A stretch of 25,463 nt of DNA from Pseudomonadota bacterium. GTDB taxonomy: Bacteria > Pseudomonadota > Gammaproteobacteria > Xanthomonadales > Xanthomonadaceae. The first letter of the stretch is position 1, and every line of letters begins with the position of its first letter. Location: positions 1-25,463 of the forward strand of contig JAEWNY010000043.1 of NCBI GenBank assembly GCA_023461075.1, given 5' to 3'. The notes beneath the pieces were generated by a model that worked only from the letters and a program-made list of their open reading frames with translations, was not told where the DNA came from and made no database searches. Below, in pieces: positions 15,159 to 22,000 of the stretch. The position numbers were made by a program, and so were the translations under genes.

Positions 15159-15725
15159 TCACTTCAAGGCAATGCTTTTGTTGACCCCGCAACTCTTGCC
15201 GTCGGCAAAGACGATGTAGATTTCGTAATCACCTGCCGCCACACCGGAGGTATCCGCCTCGAAGTTGAAGCCCGCGGTTTCGAATGCAGGGTTCTTGAGG
15301 GTAGCGGCCACATCAGGGCGAGCACCGCCTGGAAGTAGCTGCATTCCGTATTTCGCAGCTTGCGTCGCAAGGACCAAGGTGGCGGACGCTGGCACCTGCG
15401 CACCCGCATCAATCATCCAACCGCCACCACTTAACTTCTGGCCGACAGTTGCTTCATTCGTGGGGCTGCCGGAACCATTGAGCGAGTCGAGTTGACAGTG
15501 TCCGCCGGGCGCATCAACGCCCCCGGTGAAGGCGGCAAACGTCCCTAAGTTCATTCCGGGGGGCAGGGCAGGCGTCGTGGCTTCACCAGGCGAGACAGTC
15601 GCCGTACTAGCAGCAGGTGGAGGCAGGGGCTCGTCCTTCTTACAGCCCGATACCGTCAAAATGCCCAAAAAAGCCAAGGCAACCCAGATCGCAGGCAGGC
15701 GCCGGTGTGACCGGTGTTGGTTCAT
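15159..15725 (-). CDS. Predicted lipoprotein of unknown function in the O-antigen locus
   Basis: This is a 188-residue protein with a classic lipoprotein signal: basic MNQHRSHRR, a hydrophobic stretch, then the lipobox TVSGC with the modified cysteine at residue 28. Lys follows at +2, so outer-membrane sorting is expected. A proline/alanine-rich linker (about 33-55) leads to a compact domain of about 130 residues containing SGGGWMIDAG, GARPDVAATL and AGFNFEAD, then GDYEIYIVFADG and a final SCGVNKSIALK, which looks all-beta. Two cysteines (in GGHCQLD and SCGVN) could form a disulfide. The ATG at 15725 has GGAG ten bases upstream and gives the proper signal peptide; the longer frame to 15761 adds twelve residues before it. 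The function is unknown; location between two glycosyltransferase-type genes suggests a surface-glycan role. Confidence 0.82.
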   Translation of the reverse strand: MNQHRSHRRLPAIWVALAFLGILTVSGCKKDEPLPPPAASTATVSPGEATTPALPPGMNLGTFAAFTGGVDAPGGHCQLDSLNGSGSPTNEATVGQKLSGGGWMIDAGAQVPASATLVLATQAAKYGMQLLPGGARPDVAATLKNPAFETAGFNFEADTSGVAAGDYEIYIVFADGKSCGVNKSIALK

Positions 15726-15754
15726 CGTTCTTCTCCAAAGTACTTCAGCTGATT

Positions 15755-17992
15755 TCAACATCTTGGCGGATAAGCCAGCCCGAACGGCTCGCCTGTCAGC
15801 GTCAGATTCGGATTGTAGCTCGGGTCACTGGAAAGTGAGTCTCCCCAGCGCTGCATCATGAAATCCACCTCAGAGTGGAACCGGGCCACCTTCTCCGGCG
15901 TGTCTTCCACACCCCGTGAAGCTGACTCATGATGGTAAAGGCAGGCATTCGGCGTCCAGATGTTGCGATATCCCGCTTCCCGTATGCGCAGGCAGAAATC
16001 CACATCGTTGAAAGCCACCTTGAGCTGCGTATCAAGTCCGCCCACCTCTTGGTACTTCGCTTTCGAGATGAGCAGACAGGCGGCAGTGACTGCAGAAAGC
16101 GTCTGAGTAAGCATCGCCCTGCCCATGTAACCGTTGCACTCGCGAGGCATGCGCGAGTAGGCATGCCCAGCAACCCCATGGAGGCCCACGATTACACCCG
16201 CATGCTGGATCGTGTCATCAGGATAGAGCAGCATGCACCCCACCGCGCCCACTTCTGGCCGCACCGCGTGGGAGACCATCTCATCCAGCCACTCCGGCGT
16301 GATGACTTCAACATCATTGTTCAGCAGCCCGACGATCTCGCCACGAGCCTGAGCAACCGCAAAGTTGTTTATGGCTGAATAGTTGAAGGGCTTGTCGTAC
16401 GCCAACACCTGCACCCTGCTATCGGCCATGAGGGAGCGAAAGAGCGCGAACGTCCGCTCCTCGACCGAACCGTTGTCGACGATCAATATCTCGAACGGAC
16501 GATAACTTGTCCTTTCCAGAATGCTTGTCACGCACAACTCAAGCAGGTCGGCCCGGTCCCGGGTGGGAATGACCAATGTGACGAGCGGCGCCGGAGCGGG
16601 AGTGGGACGCGATACGCGGAAGAAACCGTTGGGCAGCACGCTGACGCCGGCCCCATGGACGCCTGTGCGATTCAAGTGTTCTTGAACGGCCTTTTCGCCA
16701 GCGATGGTGGCGTAGCTTTTCTCCCCGACGCCTTTTGCAGTCGAGCCTTCGATGATCCGCCAATGATAAAGCACCTTCGGAATATGCCCGATCTCCGCGT
16801 CGCTCAAGTGCTCCGCGCAACGAAGTATCAGATCGTGGTCCTGGCTACCCTCGAAACCCTTTCGGAAACCGCACACCTGCCTGACCAGCGAAGTCTTGTA
16901 AACGCCCATATGGGAAAAGAAGTTCTGGCCCAATATCAGATCCCGATCCCATTCCGGTTTGAAGTAGGGATCCTGCCGCCTGCCCGTTGAATCGATCTTG
17001 TCCTCATCGGAATAGATAGCCTTCCAATCAGGGTTTCTGTTAAGCGCCTTTACGACTTCCTGAAGTGCCCGTGGATGCAATTCGTCATCGTGATCCAAAA
17101 GCGCTACATAATCACCCGTCGCAATGCCAAGCGCTGAATTGGACGCTTCCGATATATGTCCGTTGCTCGGACGAAACACGACTTTCACACGCGGTTCCAG
17201 TCGCATGATCCGCCTCAGGAACTTATGCACTCTGGGATCAGTGGACGCATCATCGGCTATGCAAAGCTCCCAGTGCTCGTAGTGCTGGCGAAGGACACTA
17301 TCGATACACCGCTTCAACCAACGCAAATCAGAGTTGTAAGTCGGCATGAGTATCGAGATCAGCGGCTTGAAGCCCACCTCTTCATGACCGGCTGGCGCAC
17401 CGGGATCGCGGCATTCGAACTTCTCGATCCATTTGGCGTATGACTGGAGATCGAGTGCGTTCTGGCGCTTGAGCGAATAGCTATCGTACAGGTAGTCACC
17501 AACCCCTTTGAGCCCGTCTCTCTTCCAAGCGTCCTTCATGTCCTTGACAAGGTCCAGCCTTCTTTCGCCGTACCTGGACTGACGCCACAGGGACGAAAGC
17601 ATGGTCCAAGCAGCCGCTCCACGCCAGACGGGTCTGATGTTGAAACCACGAATACTGAACTCCCCGCTGCCGTCGTCAGGATCGAACCTCAACGCGTGCA
17701 CTCTGCGTGGGAACATCACGACAAAGTTTCTTGCCTTCGCTCCATGCCCAGAGGAGGGCAACAGGATCGCCGACCCTTCTGAATAGCCCGCTCCAAAATC
17801 GGGATAAAGCAAGGGTGTCATCGGGGCATTCCCGGCCGCGACCATCTCGTAGTTGATCAAGTACCAGCCCGCCCGCATCTCCTCTTCCGAACTGACGAGG
17901 AACTGCGGATCTTGACCCTCCGACACCCAGTGCGAGTGGTCTTCGGAGTCGCACTTCAACTGAGACACCGGCACCAACGTTTGGTACGCCAC
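15755..17992 (-). CDS. Tandem-domain GT2 glycosyltransferase with N-terminal beta-type module
   Basis: This is a 745-residue protein with two complete family 2 catalytic domains, suited to make two linkages or to build a repeat by itself. Residues 1-125 form a non-catalytic module containing ALRFDPDDGSGEFSI; a helical linker of about 80 residues follows. Domain 1 (about 210-450) has ISILMPTYNSD, IADDASTDPRV, the metal-binding LLDHDDELHP (298-307) and QDHDLILR. Domain 2 (about 468-700) has VTLVIPTRDRADLLE, LIVDNGSVEE, LLNNDVEVITPEWLDEM (557-573) and AFNDVDFCLR. The start is GTG at 17992, six bases after a full AAGGAGGA Shine-Dalgarno; the frame runs to 18070 but that part overlaps the methyltransferase. 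Similar tandem enzymes are known as O-antigen rhamnosyl- or polymer transferases; the sugars here are not determined. Confidence 0.9.
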   Translation of the reverse strand: MAYQTLVPVSQLKCDSEDHSHWVSEGQDPQFLVSSEEEMRAGWYLINYEMVAAGNAPMTPLLYPDFGAGYSEGSAILLPSSGHGAKARNFVVMFPRRVHALRFDPDDGSGEFSIRGFNIRPVWRGAAAWTMLSSLWRQSRYGERRLDLVKDMKDAWKRDGLKGVGDYLYDSYSLKRQNALDLQSYAKWIEKFECRDPGAPAGHEEVGFKPLISILMPTYNSDLRWLKRCIDSVLRQHYEHWELCIADDASTDPRVHKFLRRIMRLEPRVKVVFRPSNGHISEASNSALGIATGDYVALLDHDDELHPRALQEVVKALNRNPDWKAIYSDEDKIDSTGRRQDPYFKPEWDRDLILGQNFFSHMGVYKTSLVRQVCGFRKGFEGSQDHDLILRCAEHLSDAEIGHIPKVLYHWRIIEGSTAKGVGEKSYATIAGEKAVQEHLNRTGVHGAGVSVLPNGFFRVSRPTPAPAPLVTLVIPTRDRADLLELCVTSILERTSYRPFEILIVDNGSVEERTFALFRSLMADSRVQVLAYDKPFNYSAINNFAVAQARGEIVGLLNNDVEVITPEWLDEMVSHAVRPEVGAVGCMLLYPDDTIQHAGVIVGLHGVAGHAYSRMPRECNGYMGRAMLTQTLSAVTAACLLISKAKYQEVGGLDTQLKVAFNDVDFCLRIREAGYRNIWTPNACLYHHESASRGVEDTPEKVARFHSEVDFMMQRWGDSLSSDPSYNPNLTLTGEPFGLAYPPRC

Positions 17993-17998
17993 AACGAT

Positions 17999-18006
17999 TC
18001 CTCCTT
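17999..18006 (-). promoter_or_regulatory. Strong Shine-Dalgarno deciding the tandem GT2 start
   Basis: On the minus strand AAGGAGGA matches the anti-Shine-Dalgarno sequence fully and lies six bases before GTG at 17992 and five bases after the methyltransferase stop (18012-18014). It places the start 26 codons downstream of the longest frame. Confidence 0.8.
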
Positions 18007-18011
18007 GAACT

Positions 18012-19772
18012 CTAACTACCGCGAGCAGCGTCCAACAGCCGGCGCCATATGCCGCGCCTTTCCCGCTCATCCATCCTTTCCATGATTGTCCCGATACGGT
18101 TCAACATTTCTTCGTGCATGTGCTTGCTCGAATCGGAACTCGCTCGCAGAGCGGCTTCTTGTGCTGCCATCTCGTTGCGCAGCTGCGCAATTCCCTCTGC
18201 AAGTTTGACACGTATGCGAGAAGCATCGGAATGCTTATCGAGCATTATGCCTTCGAGACGCTCCAGACGGCCGGTAACCAACGCGACGGCGCCATTCACA
18301 CTGGCCAGCTTGTCGTCAACCAGCCTCATGTATTCGCTCCATTTACCCTCGACGGCGACGGCAGTATCGTTCGCGAGCCTCGAAAGTTGGCCGTTGACGT
18401 CCTCCGAGACTGCAGCCTGACGCTCGACCAACGAGCCGATCACGGCCTCCATTGCCGCCAACTGGGCCTGACGCGATCGCAGCAGCTCATTTGACGCCGC
18501 CAATCTTTCATCCACGTTACGGATCCAGGACTCCTGCATCGAATCGCGCGTGTCGAATTTGATCGCATCCGTGGCGATTTGTCCTTGCATTCTTTCCAGA
18601 AGCTTTCTGGAAACGGCATCATCGACAAGCATATCGAACGTTATTTCGATCTCGAGGCGAAACGAAGACGCAGCTTTCAATTCGTTCATGACCGACCCGA
18701 GATCAAGCTGGACCCATGGGTCGCTGGTCAGCATCGCGAATCGGACAAGTTCACCATCTGCCGGAGCAAGACTGATAGCACCTGGTGCAAGCGATGCGAT
18801 CGACAGGTGTCGGACCACCTCACTCCCGGCCATTCTCATCTTGATCTCATTGATCGCGAAGATCCCAGGGCAATCTGCCGGGTCGATCCGAAGTGCCACG
18901 ATATTGGACTCGCAGCCCTCGAAAACGATGCTTTGTTTTCCCCTCGCTTCCTCTAGGCCGATAGCCGCCGAATTTTGCTCCGAGAAAGCCTGGAAGCCAG
19001 CTTCAGCGCTATCCCAATAAATCCTGCATTCGGCCTCACGTTTGGCGAGCGTTGCATTACCCGCCACCCCATTTTCAATGTCAAGGATCGCACCAGCCAC
19101 TGCCTCCATCGCCGCTCTCATGCTTTCAGGGTAGCTGTTTGCGTACTCCATGAAGCTTTGAAACGCTGGCGACGCCTGCGAGCCAACGGCGACCACCGCC
19201 AGACCATTGCTGTGACTGAACTCGAAGGTTGGATACCGCTCCGAGATCTCCGCCACGAATCTAGCCACCCCGAATCCAGGCTGGCGCACACTGGAGTCAT
19301 GAAATAGAACCACCGCGCGATCGGACAACTTGGGCAACCAGCTTTCGAAATCCGCGCTGACGGCGTCGTAGGTATGGAGTCCATCTATATGCAGCAAGTC
19401 GATGCTTGCGTCGGCGAAGTCATCGACTGCGTCTTGGAACAAGGAACGCTTCAGCGAAGAAAAATCCCGGTAATGCGCATTGTTGTAAGCCAGAACAGCC
19501 TCGTAGACCTTTTCACTGTAATGCCGGGCCTGCTCATCTCCCTGCCAAGTATCCACTGCCCAGCAACGGGTTGGCAGATCCAGCTTCTTGACGGCCTGGC
19601 AAAACGCGAAGTATGAATTCCCGGAGTCCGTGCCCAACTCCACGAACGTCGCGGGGCGCACCAAATCCATGACGAGATAGGCAAACGGGATATGCCCCAC
19701 CCAAGAATATGGGAAGGCAACCCTTGGGCGGAGATGGATTACCGGGTGATCCTGAAGTTGGAAACTAGACAT
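18012..19772 (-). CDS. SAM-dependent methyltransferase with beta module and long coiled-coil tail (WbdD-like arrangement)
   Basis: This is a 586-residue cytoplasmic protein. Residues 1-200 are a class I methyltransferase of the Methyltransf_24/CmcI-like kind: FVELGTDSGNSY (43-54) binds SAM and LLHIDGLHTYDAVSADFESW (126-145) carries the metal and catalytic residues, followed by VVLFHDSS. Residues about 270-385 hold a module with ALRIDPADCPGIFAI, similar to one in the neighbouring GT2. Residues about 385-575 are a long charged, heptad-like helical region, ending in the amphipathic RRGIWRRLLDAARGS. The gene lies right after wzt, overlapping it by eight bases. In E. coli O8/O9a the gene after wzt is wbdD, whose methyltransferase caps the O-chain and whose coiled coil sets its length. 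I infer a like role here, though no kinase domain is seen. A methyltransferase acting within the repeat is the main alternative. Confidence 0.85.
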   Translation of the reverse strand: MSSFQLQDHPVIHLRPRVAFPYSWVGHIPFAYLVMDLVRPATFVELGTDSGNSYFAFCQAVKKLDLPTRCWAVDTWQGDEQARHYSEKVYEAVLAYNNAHYRDFSSLKRSLFQDAVDDFADASIDLLHIDGLHTYDAVSADFESWLPKLSDRAVVLFHDSSVRQPGFGVARFVAEISERYPTFEFSHSNGLAVVAVGSQASPAFQSFMEYANSYPESMRAAMEAVAGAILDIENGVAGNATLAKREAECRIYWDSAEAGFQAFSEQNSAAIGLEEARGKQSIVFEGCESNIVALRIDPADCPGIFAINEIKMRMAGSEVVRHLSIASLAPGAISLAPADGELVRFAMLTSDPWVQLDLGSVMNELKAASSFRLEIEITFDMLVDDAVSRKLLERMQGQIATDAIKFDTRDSMQESWIRNVDERLAASNELLRSRQAQLAAMEAVIGSLVERQAAVSEDVNGQLSRLANDTAVAVEGKWSEYMRLVDDKLASVNGAVALVTGRLERLEGIMLDKHSDASRIRVKLAEGIAQLRNEMAAQEAALRASSDSSKHMHEEMLNRIGTIMERMDERERRGIWRRLLDAARGS

Positions 19773-21105
19773 CGGGATCCTCGAGCCTTATGAGAATATC
19801 ATTCATTGGCAATCCAATGATTCCGACCGGAACACCCTGCCCTTGCGATCGCAGATGGAGCGCCTCGTGCAACCAGTGAAGCATCTTGTGATTTTCCTGG
19901 GTGCCGGCGGCAAGGCCCACCGTGAAAAAATAATCCCCGCCTTGCAGCCTGGGCATCTCGAAGTCGAAGCGAGCAGAAACAACATCGCCAGCTAACGCCG
20001 AGAGAGGCGAGACGAAGCTCGTCAGGTAAGTATTATCCCCGAATAGCAACTGACCATTCCTGTCCTTTAGATAAAATCCAATGATGGGATTGATCGGGCC
20101 TTCCTCGAGAATTTTTCCAGTCACTTCCAGGCGCACGTTCTCTCCGCCCACTATCAGCGGAACCTGGTTGCCATTCTCATCGGTTATGGCAACGTCCAGA
20201 ATAATGCCTCCGTTGGGTTGTAACCCGGCGCTTGCGGGATTGAACTCGAAGGCCTCGATATCGTTGCGCAACTGGCTGCGCTCGAGAAGGTCCGATCTCA
20301 CATCCCGCGTTCGCTTGGCACGAGAAACGGTTTCATCCTGGAGTTTTTCCTGCTTGATCCCGGCGCCGCCATTTCGTTCGGACAACAATTCTTCCAGATA
20401 GGCTGCCGTCACGTCCTTGGCCGGGCCATCCATTCGTAGCGCCCCTCGGTCTAGCCAAATCGCTCGGGAACACAAGGCATTCACCGAGCCCGCATCATGA
20501 CTCACGAAAAGCAGAGTTCCACGTGACTGGAATTCCCTGAGGAACCGCATGCATTTCTGGGTGAAGAAGGCGTCGCCAACCGACAACGCCTCATCGATAA
20601 TCAGAACATCCGCCTCGACATGTGCGGCCACGGCGAAAGCCAGCCGCATCACCATGCCACTTGAATAGGTTCTCACCGGCTGGTGTATGAAATCCCCTAT
20701 TTCGGCAAACGCAATGATCGCGTCCAACCGCTCTTCTATTTCCTTGCCAGTCAATCCATAAAGTGCCGCGTTGAGATTGATGTTCTCCAGTCCACTGAAC
20801 TCCGGATTGAACCCGCTCCCCAGCTCTAGGAGTGCCGCGACTCGACCAGCCACGCTGACCTCACCTTCGGTCGGATTCAGCGTGCCTGAAATCATCTGCA
20901 GCAATGTCGACTTTCCTGAGCCGTTCCGACCCACGATTGCCGCCGTTTCGCCTTTCTTTATCTCAAACGATACGTTCCGCAGCGCCCAGAATCGCTTTGT
21001 GTCCCTAGCCAGCCCCGCAAGTTCAAGCAGTCTGTGGTGAGGCGCGGCGTATACGCTGTAACTTTTGCCCAAGCCCTCAACCCGAACCGCGTCCTCAGAT
21101 GACAT
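19765..21105 (-). CDS. wzt: O-antigen ABC transporter ATP-binding subunit with C-terminal carbohydrate-binding domain
   Basis: This is a 446-residue ATPase that drives export of undecaprenyl-diphosphate-linked O-polysaccharide with Wzm. The nucleotide-binding domain (1-235) shows Walker A GRNGSGKST (59-67), signature YSSGM (147-151), Walker B VLIIDEA (167-173) and the switch His203. After a linker, residues about 280-446 form the Wzt_C immunoglobulin-like domain with GGENVRLEV, GFYLKDRNGQLLFGDNT and FDFEMPRLQGGDYFFTVGLA. In E. coli O8/O9a this domain recognises the non-reducing-end cap, so its presence implies a capped chain. The start is ATG 21105, overlapping the wzm stop by eleven bases; a TTG at 21132 in frame would add nine unneeded residues. 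The FGxG stretch often seen at the start of the C-domain is not evident. Confidence 0.95.
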   Translation of the reverse strand: MSSEDAVRVEGLGKSYSVYAAPHHRLLELAGLARDTKRFWALRNVSFEIKKGETAAIVGRNGSGKSTLLQMISGTLNPTEGEVSVAGRVAALLELGSGFNPEFSGLENINLNAALYGLTGKEIEERLDAIIAFAEIGDFIHQPVRTYSSGMVMRLAFAVAAHVEADVLIIDEALSVGDAFFTQKCMRFLREFQSRGTLLFVSHDAGSVNALCSRAIWLDRGALRMDGPAKDVTAAYLEELLSERNGGAGIKQEKLQDETVSRAKRTRDVRSDLLERSQLRNDIEAFEFNPASAGLQPNGGIILDVAITDENGNQVPLIVGGENVRLEVTGKILEEGPINPIIGFYLKDRNGQLLFGDNTYLTSFVSPLSALAGDVVSARFDFEMPRLQGGDYFFTVGLAAGTQENHKMLHWLHEALHLRSQGQGVPVGIIGLPMNDILIRLEDPDV

Positions 21106-21892
21106 CTGCGAAGCCCCGGCGCAAATAACCAAACGTCAATCTCGCAAATACCATGAAAGCCAAGCCGCACAGCAGGAAAACCGCCAAGCCGGCCATGCTC
21201 GGCAACTCATGGTAAAAGCCGACGGCTCGCATCTGGTCGATGACGAATGTCAGAGGATTCAAGTTGAACAGGCTCCGCATCGACGGGGACAACGACTCCA
21301 AAGGAATGATGGCGGAAGACACAAAGAGTAGAGCTGTGGAAAGCGGGGGCACCACTTGTGTTAAGTCTCGAAGGTAGACTCCAAACGCGGAAAACAGCCA
21401 CGCAGAGCCGGCAGCTACGGGTAATAGCGCGAGCAAAATGAATGGCATCGCGAGTGCGCTCATTGGAAATTCTTTCTTGATGGCGATATAGAAAACGATA
21501 TAAACAACGATATTCATGAAAGCATGGAAGAACGAAGCTACAATCTTCGGCCAGATAAGTTGGGCCACCGGGAACACGACTTTCTTGACGTAGGCAGGAT
21601 TCGAAGGGATCAATGAGGGAGATTGCACGATGACTTCCGAGAGGAAACCATGCACCAACAGCCCGATGAACAAGATGAGTACGAAATCGCCCTCGCTCGG
21701 CAAGCCCGGCCACCGCGATCGGAGAATGTTTCCGAAAGCGAGCCAATAAACACCCAGCATCAGAAATGGATTGAGAATCGACCATACGACGCCCAGTGAG
21801 GCGCCTTTGTACCTCTGGCTGATCTCGCGTTTGCTGAGCTCCCAGACGAGCTTTGCATTACTCGCCCACAGCCGGTGCGCCCTTATTCCCAT
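21095..21892 (-). CDS. wzm: O-antigen ABC transporter permease
   Basis: This is the membrane subunit of the O-polysaccharide exporter, 265 residues with six predicted helices. The N-terminal cytoplasmic part has ELSKREISQRYKGASLGVVW, then LNPFLMLGVYWLAFGNIL, typical of the ABC-2 polysaccharide permease family (Wzm/KpsM/TagG). SPSLIPSNPAYVKKVVFPV follows near residue 95, and the C-terminal LNPLTFVIDQMRAV is also family-like. ATG 21892 is chosen, with GGGAGG a short four bases upstream; an in-frame TTG at 21904 would add four residues. It is the first gene of the minus arm, so the promoter of the whole export/assembly operon should lie in 21893-22000. Confidence 0.93.
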   Translation of the reverse strand: MGIRAHRLWASNAKLVWELSKREISQRYKGASLGVVWSILNPFLMLGVYWLAFGNILRSRWPGLPSEGDFVLILFIGLLVHGFLSEVIVQSPSLIPSNPAYVKKVVFPVAQLIWPKIVASFFHAFMNIVVYIVFYIAIKKEFPMSALAMPFILLALLPVAAGSAWLFSAFGVYLRDLTQVVPPLSTALLFVSSAIIPLESLSPSMRSLFNLNPLTFVIDQMRAVGFYHELPSMAGLAVFLLCGLAFMVFARLTFGYLRRGFADVI

Positions 21893-22000
21893 CAAGCCTC
21901 CCAATACCCACGCTGCAGGGGAAAGGTGGGGGCAGTATTCATTGAGTCCGGTGACTGCTTAAGATAGCGACCAGGCACGCGCTCATTGGATCGGCAATCA
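21893..22000. promoter_or_regulatory. Divergent intergenic region between wzm and the PilT/PilU-type gene
   Basis: This region of about 100 bases must carry the promoter of the minus-strand LPS arm and probably that of the pilus ATPase gene. It is less GC-rich than the pilus gene. A TAAGAT at 21960-21965 on plus is a weak -10 candidate for the ATPase gene. I find no convincing -35/-10 pair in either direction and no strong dyad. Confidence 0.4.

Larger units (their letters stand above)
7434..21892. other. Variable O-antigen/LPS locus with lowered GC content
   Basis: From just after etfA to wzm the composition changes. Hand counts of sampled 60-base lines give about 52% G+C at 8641 and 42% at 10141, against about 73% at 6841 (etfA) and 70% at 24541 (fumarylacetoacetate hydrolase). 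The content changes with it: glycosyltransferases, amino-sugar enzymes, a Wzm/Wzt exporter, a methyltransferase and polytopic membrane proteins. The block has two arms that face each other, 7434-11449 on plus and 11525-21892 on minus. No transposase, integrase, tRNA or obvious flanking repeat was seen, so exchange by homologous recombination in conserved flanks is the simplest explanation. Confidence 0.8.

Noticed and set aside
18012..19772. Methyltransferase read as a cephalosporin hydroxylase-type enzyme of an antibiotic cluster
   Set aside because: The CmcI-like fold is shared, but the neighbours are all O-antigen genes and no antibiotic biosynthesis gene is present.
7434..21892. Mobile element carrying the LPS genes
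   Set aside because: Looked for transposase or integrase genes, terminal repeats and tRNA targets and saw none; replacement by homologous recombination in conserved flanks fits better.
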